The notes under the pieces are model-generated. The model saw only the letters and a program-made list of their open reading frames with translations, made no database searches and was not told the origin of the DNA. A DNA stretch of 64,000 nucleotides from an uncultured Sulfitobacter sp. Lineage in GTDB: Bacteria; Pseudomonadota; Alphaproteobacteria; Rhodobacterales; Rhodobacteraceae. The stretch is taken from contig NZ_CANMQD010000007.1 in NCBI RefSeq assembly GCF_947499945.1, positions 1 to 64,000 of the forward strand. The letters run 5' to 3'. Shown piece after piece: positions 1-9,589 of this stretch. Position 1 is the stretch's first letter. Each line of letters opens with the position of its first letter. The translations under genes and the position numbers were made by a program.

Positions 1-26
1 GTCTTCTCGAGTGTTGCAGTTGTCAT
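1..26 (-). CDS. benB: benB, benzoate dioxygenase small subunit (5' end only)
   Basis: Only the first eight codons are in the window (MTTATLEK). The ATG follows benA by 12 bases and is preceded by a GGAG ribosome binding site. A gene this close behind a benA homologue is normally the beta subunit of the ring-hydroxylating dioxygenase. The name is inferred from position because too little protein is visible for a family call. Confidence 0.55.
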
Positions 27-38
27 GATCTTATCTCC

Positions 39-1427
39 TCATTCAGCCGCAACTTGGACGCTGGCTGCGTTTTCGCGTTCCTTGGCAACGGCTGCTGCCA
101 TACGCTCGGCCCATTGGGTGTGCTGGATCACGAACAATCCCTCGTCCTCGGTGCGCGCACCTGACATGATCGGATTGATCCCCAATGCCTTTGCATCCTC
201 GTCCGGCCCCTCGATCCACTGGGTTGCACCCCGGCAGATGTCGTTCCATTTGGCGTGTGCAGCGCCCGCATACCCGCGCTGGGTCGCACGAAATTCTTCG
301 GTGTCATCGGGCGTCGCCATGCCGGAGGCGTTAAAGAAATCCTCGTACTGGCGGATGCGCAACGAGCGGGACGCCTGATCTTCGCCTTTGGGCGCGATGC
401 AATAGATCGTGACTTCGGTCTTATCGACACTGATCGGGCGGAACACGCGGATCTGGCTGCTGAACTGATCCATCAAGAAGACGTTGGGATAGACACAAAG
501 ATTGCGCAGCACACCAACCATCCATTCTGCCTTGGTCTTGCCGTAGGTCTCGGTCCATTCGTCCAGACGGGCATAGTTCGGGCGCGTGGTCGGGTTGTCC
601 CATGTGGTCCAGAGCAGCAGATGACCATTCACATATGAGTGGAAGCCGCCCTTTTGCTTGGCCCACTTGGAGGCGTCAGTCGCTTTGATGTTATCTTCTT
701 TGCCGTCCACGGTGCGGTGCGATGTGGTGGCAACATAGTTCCAGTGAACCGCCGAGACGTGATAGCCGTCTGCGCCATTTTCGGCCTGAAGTTTCCAGTT
801 GCCATCGAAGGTATAGGTGGAGGAGCCGCGCAGCACTTCCATGCCGTCCTCGGACTGGTCAACGATCATGTCGATCATCTTGCAGGCCTCGCCGAGGTAT
901 TCCTCGAGCGGTGCAACATCAGCATTAAGCGAGCCGAATAGGAACCCGCGATAGTTCTGGAACTTCGCAACTTTTGTCATGTCGTGGCTGCCGTCTTTGT
1001 TGAACTGCTCGGGGTAGCCAGCGCCTTTGGGGTCTTTGACCTTCAGGAGCTTACCGGTGTTGGCAAAGGTCCAGCCGTGGAACGGGCAGGTAAATGTCTT
1101 TTGGTTGCGGCGCTTAAACCGGCACAGCATGGCACCGCGGTGCGAGCAGGAATTGACCAGTGCGTTCAGCTCGCCGTCTTTGTCGCGGGTAATGACCACG
1201 GGCGTGCGGCCCATGTGCAGTGTGAAATAATCGCCCGGGTTCGGGATCTGGCTCTCATGGGCCATGTAGATCCAATTGCCCTCATAGATGTGCTTCATCT
1301 CCAGCTCGAACAGTTCTTCGTCTGTAAACATGTCGCGGCGGGCGCGGAAAATTCCCTTTTCTGGGTCGTCTTGCACGATGCCGTCAAGGCGGCTTTCAAG
1401 CTCGTCGAGATTTGAATGGGTAAACAT
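39..1427 (-). CDS. benA: Benzoate 1,2-dioxygenase large subunit (Rieske oxygenase)
   Basis: Alpha subunit of a Rieske non-heme iron ring-hydroxylating dioxygenase, which in the benzoate branch converts benzoate to the cis-diol with electrons from a reductase. At 462 aa it is full length. The Rieske cluster ligands are visible as C94-S-H96 and C114-P-F-H117. The catalytic domain holds the [13 protein letters not shown] segment with the mononuclear iron histidines and the bridging aspartate. The start has an AGGAGG box. The next gene downstream is the presumed beta subunit, and catB lies 54 bases upstream on the same strand, so ring attack and muconate cyclisation are probably co-transcribed. 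Overall resemblance is strongest to BenA/XylX; a related toluate or anthranilate enzyme is the alternative. Confidence 0.88.
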   Translation of the reverse strand: MFTHSNLDELESRLDGIVQDDPEKGIFRARRDMFTDEELFELEMKHIYEGNWIYMAHESQIPNPGDYFTLHMGRTPVVITRDKDGELNALVNSCSHRGAMLCRFKRRNQKTFTCPFHGWTFANTGKLLKVKDPKGAGYPEQFNKDGSHDMTKVAKFQNYRGFLFGSLNADVAPLEEYLGEACKMIDMIVDQSEDGMEVLRGSSTYTFDGNWKLQAENGADGYHVSAVHWNYVATTSHRTVDGKEDNIKATDASKWAKQKGGFHSYVNGHLLLWTTWDNPTTRPNYARLDEWTETYGKTKAEWMVGVLRNLCVYPNVFLMDQFSSQIRVFRPISVDKTEVTIYCIAPKGEDQASRSLRIRQYEDFFNASGMATPDDTEEFRATQRGYAGAAHAKWNDICRGATQWIEGPDEDAKALGINPIMSGARTEDEGLFVIQHTQWAERMAAAVAKERENAASVQVAAE

Positions 1428-1481
1428 ATTCAGTCCTCCTCTGGGTGCCGCGCCTTTTTGGCTGGCGGCGTTTTGATGGTG

Positions 1482-2630
1482 TTAAACTTCCGCGAGATGC
1501 TTTTGCGGGGTGCTCTTGTTACGGTCAAAATAGGCGACCTTGTCGTCGTCGAGCGCCACGCCAATGCCCGCGCCTTGCGGAACCTCAACGCAGAAATCGT
1601 TGTATTTTATCGGCTCTGCCAGAATATCGTCGGTCAGCAGAAGTGGGCCGAACAACTCGGTGCCCCAGCGCAGTTTCTCGACGGTGCAGAAGAGTTGTAG
1701 CGCAGCCGCCGTGCCCAACCCCGTCTCCAGCATGGTGCCTGCGTAAAGGCCAAGGCCCGCTGCCTGCCCGATGGCCACAACCTCGGAGGCGCGCTTGATC
1801 CCGCCCGACTGCGCAACTTTGACCGCGAAAACATCCGCCGCCGCATTGGCAACAATCTCAAGCGCGTCCTCGGGGCCGTTCAGTACCTCGTCCGCCATGA
1901 CCGCAATCTCGTATTTCGCTGTCAGTTCGCGCTGCGCCTCGACATAGCGGCCCTGCACTGGCTGCTCGACCAGCTCACAACCAGCGTCCTGCAACCCTTT
2001 GAGACCCCAGCGCGCATCGTGTAACGACCACGCCTGATTGATGTCCACCCGCACGGAACCTGCATCGCCCACAGCGCGTTTGATGGCTGCAACATGGGCT
2101 AAATCATCGCGAACAGAACGTTTGCCGATCTTGAGCTTGAAAATGTTATGGCGGCGTGTCTCGATCATCTCCAGCGCCTCGGCGATATCGGTATTGGAGG
2201 AGCCGGATGCCAGCGTCCATGCAACCGGCATCCGCGCATGGACCTGCCCGCCAAAAAGTTGCGACACTGGCACGCCAAGGCGCTTTCCCAGCCCGTCCCA
2301 GAGCGCGATCTCGACAGCCGCTTTCGCAATCCGGTTGCCGCGCACGAGTTTGTCCATCAGCTGAATTGCGGTGTTCACATCGTCCGCAGCTTTACCCTTG
2401 AGCGCAGGCGCGATGTAGGTGTCGATGGCAGACTGAATGCTCTCGGGGCTCTCGACACAATATGTCAGGCCGCCGATAGTAGTACCTTCACCGATTCCGA
2501 CTGAACCATCGGAAAACCTGATCCGCACCAGAACGGCCGTCTGCGAGCGCATTGTCGCCATCGACAGGACATGCCCGCGAATGGTCGGGACATCGACAAC
2601 GACAGTTTCAATCTGATCAATCTTGGTCAT
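1482..2630 (-). CDS. catB: Muconate cycloisomerase
   Basis: Converts cis,cis-muconate to muconolactone in the catechol branch of the beta-ketoadipate pathway. It is an enolase-superfamily enzyme of 382 aa. Active-site residues are in place: K165-x-K167, metal ligands D196, E222 and D247, and K271. The frame stays open 52 codons upstream, but the start at 2630 (MTKIDQ) matches the family N-terminus and has AGAGGA in front, so the longer version is rejected. It precedes benA on the same strand. No LysR-type regulator or catA/catC is inside the window. Confidence 0.9.
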   Translation of the reverse strand: MTKIDQIETVVVDVPTIRGHVLSMATMRSQTAVLVRIRFSDGSVGIGEGTTIGGLTYCVESPESIQSAIDTYIAPALKGKAADDVNTAIQLMDKLVRGNRIAKAAVEIALWDGLGKRLGVPVSQLFGGQVHARMPVAWTLASGSSNTDIAEALEMIETRRHNIFKLKIGKRSVRDDLAHVAAIKRAVGDAGSVRVDINQAWSLHDARWGLKGLQDAGCELVEQPVQGRYVEAQRELTAKYEIAVMADEVLNGPEDALEIVANAAADVFAVKVAQSGGIKRASEVVAIGQAAGLGLYAGTMLETGLGTAAALQLFCTVEKLRWGTELFGPLLLTDDILAEPIKYNDFCVEVPQGAGIGVALDDDKVAYFDRNKSTPQKHLAEV

Positions 2631-3534
2631 GCAGCGTCCTCTGGTAGCAATGATGCTTCGAGGATCAGAATGCACAGGAGAACCTGTTTTCGGCGATACA
2701 CGGGCAGGTCTTGGTTGATACCCTTTACGGCAGGACCGCCCTCGACAGCCGCAAAAGACGCTGGAAAAAACTACGGTGTTGATCATGAAACCGATGTCAC
2801 CAAGTAGATAGCTGTCGGATACGTTGCCAAAAATTTAATTGTATGCGCCGATAGAGAAAGGATTAGGCGGATCCAGACCAAATTGGCGCGCTTATGCGCA
2901 TCTAATTTTAAGTACTGTATTGAAAATATCTTATGTCCGAACTCGCTGCTCTATCGAGCCTGGCGCATTTCCTCTAACGTCAGCTTTTAGTTTGATTACA
3001 AGCGCACTTCGTAAGTACAACGAAGGTCAGCCGTCCGCACATGCTGCGTTTCGCCGCGGGAGAAGCATAGAAAAGCTGTCATTGACCGAAAAAATGCCAA
3101 GGTCGGTTTTGTCCTGCATTGAGTTAGTTCGTGCATGATGCAGCGAAGGTCGCAAATGCCTTATGATGCGATTCCGCTTCCAGCTGAGCTCGATACCTTT
3201 GACTCGGCATTAGTCACGTTATCCACCAATGGCCCCTTAAGCTAAAAGAATTTGGAGGCCGCTGCACCCCCTACCCTTCGCAAACGGCCCATTCCGGCCA
3301 TTGGCCAACGAAGCAAAGTGCTGCGGTTGCAGCCCAATAGCGGCCGTTCGCAAGACCACACCATTTAAAGTTCCAGGAAATTGAACGGCGCAGTTTTCTT
3401 CGATTTTATGACCTAAGCCGGTACTACAAATCCAGGATGAGCTACTATAGTGACCGCACTTCTATGAACAGACGCTGAGCGCTTGGCGATCTGTCGTCGC
3501 TGACTTTGAAAAACCAATCTGGAGAATGTGTCTA
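2631..3534. other. Noncoding region, about 900 bases
   Basis: No convincing gene is seen. It must hold the catB promoter and the promoter of the DUF4238 gene. Between about 3255 and 3360 there is GC-rich text with repeated GGCC-containing words (for example CCATTCCGGCCATTGG and GCGGCCGTTCGC). Similar decayed text occurs at about 14.5 kb. No tRNA or clear terminator is seen. Confidence 0.5.
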
Positions 3535-5643
3535 ATGGCTGGAAGCGGGCAGCACTTCATTCCGCGACATTTCTTGAAACCTTTCGTCATTCAAGATGGG
3601 TCTGACAAGCTGTGGATGTATCGTCGTAACCTTGACCATCCTGTTCCGGTTGACCGTGGTGATGCGGCTAAACAGAAGCATTTCTATTCGAAACCGTCAG
3701 AGGATGGGACGCCAACGCTTGACGATCTCATCACGGATTACGAAACGCACGTGTTCAAGATGGTTGACGTGCTGCGCGCCCTCAACATCGGTGAGGAGGC
3801 AGACCCACTAATGGTTGGCGAAGTCGCCGCCCACTTGTCCATTCGCTCCGCGCATTCGAGAACGTTCATAATGGAGGGGGCGGCGAGTATGGCGCAAGCC
3901 ATAGGTAAGCTAGTCGAAAACCCTGCTGAGGTTTTCGGGATCGAAAGACTATCTGCCAACTGTATCCCTAAAAAACTTCAAGACCTCATCTTCGATGGCA
4001 TTACTGAAAATGAATATGATGTCTTGTCTGGCGTCAGCAAGGAAACACTTACGCGTGTGCTCTATTTCCATTTCCGAGAGAATGGAGCCTCAATGCTTGG
4101 AGAGGCGCAAAGCACTCTTCTGCCGTTCGTGGATCAGTTTTTGGGGAATACGAAGGCTTTGGCCACCTCGGCACACATTGAAGCTCTATCCAGAACGCTC
4201 GCGCCTGACGGCATCATCGAAAAACTCGCCGGATTGCATTGGACGGTAGAACCACACAAAGTGGTGCCGGCAATCCTGCCAGACTGCGTTTGTATTTCTT
4301 TCGATGAAGATGAAGGCTGGCAACCACTTTTTCTGGGTGGAAAGAAACTGAGATATGTAGTTCTACCCGTTGCGCCGGATCGGATTCTGGTGGGCACCCG
4401 CGCGGGTGCCGATGCGTTTGCCGTCGAGGGCATTAATGACATCGCAACGACCGTATGCCTTGATTTTTTTCTATCGAGTCAACGTAGCGATGCCTTGGCA
4501 TTTCACCACGAAGGTTTAGGTGACCGGATTCGCGGCAAGATCACAGGACTAATCGACGACGCTCTGTCAGGTGTTTCCCTCGACTTTCTTCCGCCAAGCG
4601 AAAACGCAGCCAACCAGAAGTCAATCTTCGACCTGGAACAAGACGATAATACGGATCAAAATCTGAGTTTTTCCATCGCGCTCAAAGACGCTGGCAATGA
4701 GGACTTTGCAAGACAGCTAGGCGACAATCTAAGCAAGTTGATCATACGACTGGTACCGACACAAACGTTCTGCCGATTTGACGGGTTCACGGTTGCGCAT
4801 GATTATGAGTCCGCCCTGAATGAGGTGGATCGCGGCTTTGACGCCGCACCGATCAAATCCACGCCGCCCGAATTCGGTCTTGGCGTCGCCATGCCGCTTT
4901 GGGTGATGCGCGACGGTGTGATGAAGACACATTTCGTCTTGCGCGATAGTCTGGCTGCACAACTTATGTTTGGCGAAGAAGCCGAGCGGCTCGAAGCCGA
5001 AGACCTGTTAGCGCAAATGATTGCTGGCACTTATTTGGAATCGTTGATTTTCGGCAGGTTCCCGGAAGCAGCAAAGTTCGTTGCTTCCGATGGCGTTGAG
5101 CAATTGCTGAGCCAGCATTCTTACAATGCGTTCAGCGCGTATTTCTGCGCTCGAGTCTGCGCGCGCGACAACCTGAGAACTAATGCCGCTGAAGAACATC
5201 TCGTCGGTCAACTAGACGTGGCTCATCACAATATTGTTGCGAACCGCCAAGCCTATCGTGTGGATGGGAATTTGGACGGGTTCCTCGAGTACACTTTTGA
5301 AGCGCTAAGTCTTCTTCTAAAAGCATGTGCCCGATTGATCGGCACTTACCATTCGTTTGAGCAACCACCAGAGTTGCCGGGTGATCTGCGTGAAAAGCTC
5401 AAAGAACTTGAGATTATCGATTGGTTCGATCTGTTTGCGAAGGACCTGAGCGGGTTCATGGAGAGCTTTGAGGAATGGGGCCGATTTGAAGACATTCTGT
5501 TCACCAACCGGCATCTAGAACGCTTACTCCTCCGCTATGGTATCCTCCTAGATACGCATGAAGCGGAAGGTGTGTACGCCCACATTCCTTTTGGCTCCGA
5601 TGAAGCCTATTTGTTGAAGCTTGAAGCCAAGCATTTGCACTAG
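3535..5643 (+). CDS. DUF4238 family protein
   Basis: A 702-aa soluble protein. The N-terminus (MAGSGQHFIPRHFLKPF) carries the signature that opens DUF4238 proteins, whose biochemical role is unknown. No signal peptide or membrane segment is visible. The ATG at 3526 is only one base from GGAG, while the ATG at 3535 has proper spacing, so 3535 is chosen. The gene converges on the rloB-like gene with a 4-base overlap of coding ends. Together with the RloAB-like pair and the HEPN protein it forms a compact cargo island next to a serine recombinase, which hints at defence. The family call rests on the N-terminal motif; the function is inferred from context only. Confidence 0.6.
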   Translation: MAGSGQHFIPRHFLKPFVIQDGSDKLWMYRRNLDHPVPVDRGDAAKQKHFYSKPSEDGTPTLDDLITDYETHVFKMVDVLRALNIGEEADPLMVGEVAAHLSIRSAHSRTFIMEGAASMAQAIGKLVENPAEVFGIERLSANCIPKKLQDLIFDGITENEYDVLSGVSKETLTRVLYFHFRENGASMLGEAQSTLLPFVDQFLGNTKALATSAHIEALSRTLAPDGIIEKLAGLHWTVEPHKVVPAILPDCVCISFDEDEGWQPLFLGGKKLRYVVLPVAPDRILVGTRAGADAFAVEGINDIATTVCLDFFLSSQRSDALAFHHEGLGDRIRGKITGLIDDALSGVSLDFLPPSENAANQKSIFDLEQDDNTDQNLSFSIALKDAGNEDFARQLGDNLSKLIIRLVPTQTFCRFDGFTVAHDYESALNEVDRGFDAAPIKSTPPEFGLGVAMPLWVMRDGVMKTHFVLRDSLAAQLMFGEEAERLEAEDLLAQMIAGTYLESLIFGRFPEAAKFVASDGVEQLLSQHSYNAFSAYFCARVCARDNLRTNAAEEHLVGQLDVAHHNIVANRQAYRVDGNLDGFLEYTFEALSLLLKACARLIGTYHSFEQPPELPGDLREKLKELEIIDWFDLFAKDLSGFMESFEEWGRFEDILFTNRHLERLLLRYGILLDTHEAEGVYAHIPFGSDEAYLLKLEAKHLH

Positions 5644-6212
5644 TGAGGCTGCAGCCCCATGGCATCCAGAAAAGAACTAAAGTCAGCGTTACGTGGGCCC
5701 TGTGCTGCACGCTGGACATCTTCAAGGGCTATTTGCTTTCGAAGCTCCTGAGCAGGAAATCCTTTTTTGTATTGGGGCCAAACTGCCTGTAGACGGGTGA
5801 GAGCGATCGCCGCAGTGGGTGGTTCATCGTTGGCATGACCAACAAAGTGCCTGAGCAAGAATGCTTCGAAGCAGCAATTCTGTCTCAGCAGGACGAAGTT
5901 GTGCCGTTCCACCAACCCGTCAATCTGGGCATCACGACCGGGATTATTCCCGAGTAGGTCTGTATCCAGCATCAGAAAACGTACGCTGTAGGCTGGTTTA
6001 GACCCTCTTTCGCCTTGTGCGGCCATTTCAATTGCGCGCTCCACAATGGCGAGAGGATCGCCCGCGCGCGGTACCACTTTAGATTCGGCGTGAACGGCAC
6101 CCCCTTGCTCGTCAGAAAAACGTTGCAGTAGCGCTGCGTAGCCCTGTTCACTCTCGCCCTCACAGCCGACAAATAGGCGCCGGCGCCGTCTAACTTTTTG
6201 CCTTCTCCCCAT
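5640..6212 (-). CDS. RloB-like TOPRIM-type protein
   Basis: A 190-aa partner of the upstream ATPase. After a very basic N-terminus it shows GCEGESEQGY (residues 16-25) and LDTD (82-85), the Glu and DxD pattern of the TOPRIM-like RloB/AbiLii family. RloA/RloB pairs were first noted in type I restriction loci of Campylobacter, and the related AbiL pair aborts phage infection in Lactococcus. Its ATG overlaps the stop of the ATPase gene by one base (TAATG), so translation is coupled. A nuclease role is inferred from the family and not shown by the sequence. Confidence 0.72.
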   Translation of the reverse strand: MGRRQKVRRRRRLFVGCEGESEQGYAALLQRFSDEQGGAVHAESKVVPRAGDPLAIVERAIEMAAQGERGSKPAYSVRFLMLDTDLLGNNPGRDAQIDGLVERHNFVLLRQNCCFEAFLLRHFVGHANDEPPTAAIALTRLQAVWPQYKKGFPAQELRKQIALEDVQRAAQGPRNADFSSFLDAMGLQPH

Positions 6213-7429
6213 TAGCCAAGCACCGGTACGGCACCGTACTCGCCGCCCATATATTTCCCGTAAAAGTTCTCGTTTCGGCGTACCCGATCAACATCAGCTA
6301 GGTTGAATACCGTTGTGTTGCCCTCAGGATCCTTCTCGCAGAAAAACACCTCCTCTTTGGTGAGTTCCGTAAGGAGGCTTGCAGAATGGCAAGTCGTCCA
6401 CAGTTGCGCCCCATGCGGATTGCGCTTTGGGTCGCCAAACCAACGCAGTATCTCTGGTAGGATGAGAGGATGGATTGTCGTATCGAGCTCATCGATTATT
6501 GCCACACCGCCTCGATCCAGTGCCATCAAAATGTAGGGGAAGATTTTGATGAACTGCTGAGTACCATGACTTTCGCGGTTCAGCGAAATTATCTGATCCA
6601 AACCCGAGTGCCGAAAGAGCATCATCGGTTCGCTCGAAGATGAGTCGATTCCGATCTCATCAATCCCAAGATCAATGCGCCTTGCAATCCCCTGAAGCTC
6701 TTCAAGTGCATTGGGATTGCTATGGTACCATTTAGTCATCGTCCTTACATCATCTTCAACCCGGTCGATGAAGATGTTCGAGACCACGGATAAGGCCGCT
6801 TCGACAAACGCGGTCGCAATCGTGTGGTTCAACTGCGCCAACGTCGCAATCACGCTAGCCCTGGGCCGAAGAACTTCCTTCAGGGCTTTCTCCGTGCCAG
6901 AGGTTAGGAATCCTTTTTCCGCCTTTACCGCATTGCTTTCGTTCCGTTCAAACAGCGTTCTAAACTTACCTTTCCCACGGGGCTGATAGCACATTTTTTC
7001 TAGAAGAACTTCGTCAACACGGCTATTGCCGCGAGGTGAGAAGACGACTTCATAAGTGTAGGGGCACTGATCACTGTCTTCGGATATGGAAAGTGGGTTA
7101 ACTGGTCCCGCAAATGAGAATGCCAATCTAGTCGTTTTTTTGATCCGTTCATCGCTGCCAAACTTTTCGTAGGGAAGGCTGAGGTCTGAACGGTGGCCGA
7201 AGCTATGCGCGACAAACCATGACCCGAATGCTATCGACCGTAATATGTTCGATTTTCCAGCTGCATTTGGACCAAAAAGTGCAACGACGGTCGGGGCTCT
7301 CTCATCGGCGCCCTTGTAAATAGGGGATAGTCGCGCCAGCGGATCGTCAACTGACTTCCGGGCGCGAAGGTCGAGAATTTGGCGTTCTCCAACTGAGAAG
7401 AAGTTCTCAATTTCGACACTGTAAAGCAT
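6212..7429 (-). CDS. RloA/AbiLi-like AAA ATPase
   Basis: A 405-aa ATPase of the AAA_15/OLD-like group. The Walker A motif is GPNAAGKS (53-60), Walker B is VAIIDELD (309-316) and a switch histidine lies in TTCHSAS near 346. Large ATPases of this ABC-like fold sense or process nucleic acids. Followed directly by an RloB-like gene, this matches the two-gene RloAB/AbiL arrangement. A GGAG box lies seven bases before the ATG. The divergent zinc-ribbon/HEPN gene begins within about 150 bases. Expected role: regulatory motor of an abortive-infection module, inferred from the pairing. Confidence 0.75.
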   Translation of the reverse strand: MLYSVEIENFFSVGERQILDLRARKSVDDPLARLSPIYKGADERAPTVVALFGPNAAGKSNILRSIAFGSWFVAHSFGHRSDLSLPYEKFGSDERIKKTTRLAFSFAGPVNPLSISEDSDQCPYTYEVVFSPRGNSRVDEVLLEKMCYQPRGKGKFRTLFERNESNAVKAEKGFLTSGTEKALKEVLRPRASVIATLAQLNHTIATAFVEAALSVVSNIFIDRVEDDVRTMTKWYHSNPNALEELQGIARRIDLGIDEIGIDSSSSEPMMLFRHSGLDQIISLNRESHGTQQFIKIFPYILMALDRGGVAIIDELDTTIHPLILPEILRWFGDPKRNPHGAQLWTTCHSASLLTELTKEEVFFCEKDPEGNTTVFNLADVDRVRRNENFYGKYMGGEYGAVPVLG

Positions 7430-7493
7430 AAGATCACTCCATTCAGGTTCATATATAGTATCTATAATCGCAAATTCAACAAAAAAATGCTAA

Positions 7494-7596
7494 ATGTTAG
7501 ATTATAGGCCCTTCTATGATGACGCATTCGACGGCAAGGTAATGCTGGCCCCTAGTTCGGTCTGGACTCTTTGCGGTCATCGGATGCGTTGCCCGG
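7494..7596 (+). pseudogene. Probable frameshifted 5' end of the HEPN-like gene
   Basis: From the ATG at 7494 one frame reads MLDYRPFYDDAFDGKV and continues to RMRCPD. At about 7590-7597 (CCCGG) the downstream frame reads PGYHHHVPDGGSVEGK. Adding one base in the CCCGG run joins the two into RMRCPGYHHHVPDGG. Either the gene carries a one-base deletion, the sequence has an error here, or the gene really starts at the TTG at 7571. Confidence 0.4.
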
Positions 7597-8875
7597 ATAT
7601 CATCATCACGTCCCCGATGGTGGAAGCGTCGAGGGCAAGCTACAGTTCTGGCAGAGCGATAGCAGTTTCAATGAATGGACCGGACTGGCAATGGCGTACT
7701 ATGAACAGGATTTCAAAGAGGTTGCTCATTGCGGGGCCAACACGACCATCAATATCTCTTGCGATGATGAAGGACGGAAGGGCGCAGCATTTGGAATTGT
7801 TGGACGTAGTCCGGGGCCAATGACTGCCGTTGGAGTCTACATCTTGCTCCCCCATGGGATCCCAGTGTCTGACTTCAAATTGGGAGGAATCGGCCAACCG
7901 TTTGATCCACCGCCCCCGGAGGGCTGTGTTCCGGCAAGCCTTGGGTCTGACTCACTAGGCTGCTGGGGTCATCAATGCCCACAATGTGGTGGCTATTTCC
8001 GCAATGGAAACCACGCGGCTATTTATCCCCAGACCTGCCCCTACTGCGGCTTGAGGACAGCGGCATTTCAATTTCTCACACCAGCACAAAGGATGTTCCT
8101 TGCTCACCTTGCTGAGAGGTTAGAGGAAGAACTTGCTGCACCCGATGAAAAGGGTACAGAGCGGCAAGTAGAAATCGACATGGAAAGCCTCGTTAAGCAG
8201 GCAGCTGATGAACCAAAGCCGGACTTCTACTATGCGTCACAGACACAACAAACGCGATACAAGTGCAAACACTGTGGCGAATTTAACGATATCAGAGGCC
8301 TCTATGGCTACTGCGCTGCCTGTGGACGTCGGAATAACGTCCAAATGCTCTCGGGTCGGCTTGAGGAAATCCGGCAGTCATTAAATGACGGACAAGCACA
8401 ACCAGAGGTAGCCGTAAGCCAAAGCGTATCAGCATTCGATGCAGCGTGCCGTGACTTCGCTAATCAACTCGTACGCCGAACTCCGATGAAAGCCGCACGG
8501 AGAGAAGCGCTTTCTAGGTTGGTCTTTCATGACATTGAGTCGGAAACCTTCAAACGTTTGAAAGACTTTTTCGATCTGAGTCCACTCAAAGGGATTGCGG
8601 ACAAAGATGCTCGGTTCATCCGGCTCATGATGGAGCGCAGGCACGTTTTTGAACACAATGCTGGCGTCATCGACCGTAGATACGTTGAGCGTAGCGGCGA
8701 CGAAGAGGCTGTGGAGGGGAACCTATTGCGTGAGAACCGCGAAAATGCGCATCGCCTGATAGGCTTACTTGCACGAATGGCAAGCAATATCGACACGGAT
8801 TTCCACGAGATATTCACTCCGACTGAGTGGCCAATCAAGTATTTCAAAGAACGGCAGGAAAGGGCGTCAGGGTAG
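7571..8875 (+). CDS. Zinc-ribbon and HEPN-like domain protein
   Basis: About 434 aa, not a family I can name. It carries two zinc ribbons, with CPQC (136-139) plus CPYC (156-159), and CKHC (232-235) plus CAAC (248-251). The C-terminal helical half contains RRHVFEHNAGVID (356-368), whose R357-x4-H362 matches the RxxxxH catalytic motif of HEPN ribonucleases. A zinc-binding sensor joined to a HEPN domain is typical of toxin or defence proteins, and the neighbours are RloAB-like. The 5' end is uncertain: this frame opens at 7556 and offers only a TTG with a poor ribosome site, and a good-looking N-terminus lies in another frame just upstream (see 7494-7596). Confidence 0.55.
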   Translation: MRSSDALPGYHHHVPDGGSVEGKLQFWQSDSSFNEWTGLAMAYYEQDFKEVAHCGANTTINISCDDEGRKGAAFGIVGRSPGPMTAVGVYILLPHGIPVSDFKLGGIGQPFDPPPPEGCVPASLGSDSLGCWGHQCPQCGGYFRNGNHAAIYPQTCPYCGLRTAAFQFLTPAQRMFLAHLAERLEEELAAPDEKGTERQVEIDMESLVKQAADEPKPDFYYASQTQQTRYKCKHCGEFNDIRGLYGYCAACGRRNNVQMLSGRLEEIRQSLNDGQAQPEVAVSQSVSAFDAACRDFANQLVRRTPMKAARREALSRLVFHDIESETFKRLKDFFDLSPLKGIADKDARFIRLMMERRHVFEHNAGVIDRRYVERSGDEEAVEGNLLRENRENAHRLIGLLARMASNIDTDFHEIFTPTEWPIKYFKERQERASG

Positions 8876-9043
8876 CTGCGCGCAGGAACTTAAGTAGTTT
8901 CACCGAAACAGAACTGAGAATTTCCATTCGGAAAGCTGAAGGCCAACCAAGGTCCGCTTTGAAAATGTCCCATGAGCCCTCTCGCACCTGCGGCGAATGA
9001 CCGGTTTCCGCCGTTCTTGTCGATCGCTCGACGCTAGTAGCGA

Positions 9044-9589
9044 TCACCGCAATCTAGAAATCGTTGTATGAGCGACGCCAAGGTCCTTAGCGATTGTGCG
9101 GCAGGTTTCGCCATTCGCCATGCGATCACGGGCAAGTTGGCGCTGATGCTCTGTGAGCTTTGGCTTTCGTCCAAACTTGGTACCATTGGCGATAGCGATT
9201 TGGCGGCCTTCATTAGCGCGTCGGGTGATCCGCTCTCGCTCGTCCTCAGCCAAAGCTGAAAGAAAGGCCAAGATACCCTTCCCCATCGGGGTCGTTAGGT
9301 CGAGCCAGGGCTTGTCCAAGACTTTGACGGTCGCTGATCGGTCCGCAACGCGTTGGATGATATTGATCCCATCCATCATTGATCTTGTCGCCCTGTCCCA
9401 TTCGGCGATGATTAATACGTCCCCTGCCCCAAAGGTATCGATTGCGCGTTCCAACTGGGGCCGACCTTTGACTGTCCGGCCCGACGCAACTTCACGAAAG
9501 ATCTTATCCGCCTTGGCTGCGTTTAAAGCACCGATCTGGCGATCAAGGGACTGTCCTTGGCTGGACACTCTAGCGTAACCGATGAGCAT
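9044..9589 (-). CDS. Serine recombinase (resolvase/invertase family)
   Basis: A 181-aa small serine recombinase of the Tn3-resolvase/Hin class. The N-terminal catalytic domain begins MLIGYARVSS, with S9 as the predicted nucleophile. The conserved DRATRS region follows, then the E-helix, and the C-terminus is a DNA-binding helix-turn-helix (about 140-181, ending TTISRLR). Length is normal for the family. No transposase or clear res site is visible beside it, so it may be a remnant of the element that brought in the 3.5-9 kb island, or a plasmid multimer resolvase. Confidence 0.85.
   Translation of the reverse strand: MLIGYARVSSQGQSLDRQIGALNAAKADKIFREVASGRTVKGRPQLERAIDTFGAGDVLIIAEWDRATRSMMDGINIIQRVADRSATVKVLDKPWLDLTTPMGKGILAFLSALAEDERERITRRANEGRQIAIANGTKFGRKPKLTEHQRQLARDRMANGETCRTIAKDLGVAHTTISRLR

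Noticed and set aside
2815-2845. ATAC...GTAT words upstream of catB as a CatR/BenM binding site
   Set aside because: The spacing is about 17 bases in place of the usual seven, and no LysR-type gene is in the window.
2839-3138. A 99-codon plus-strand frame as a gene
   Set aside because: It has no ribosome site, no family character and lies in decayed-looking intergenic text.
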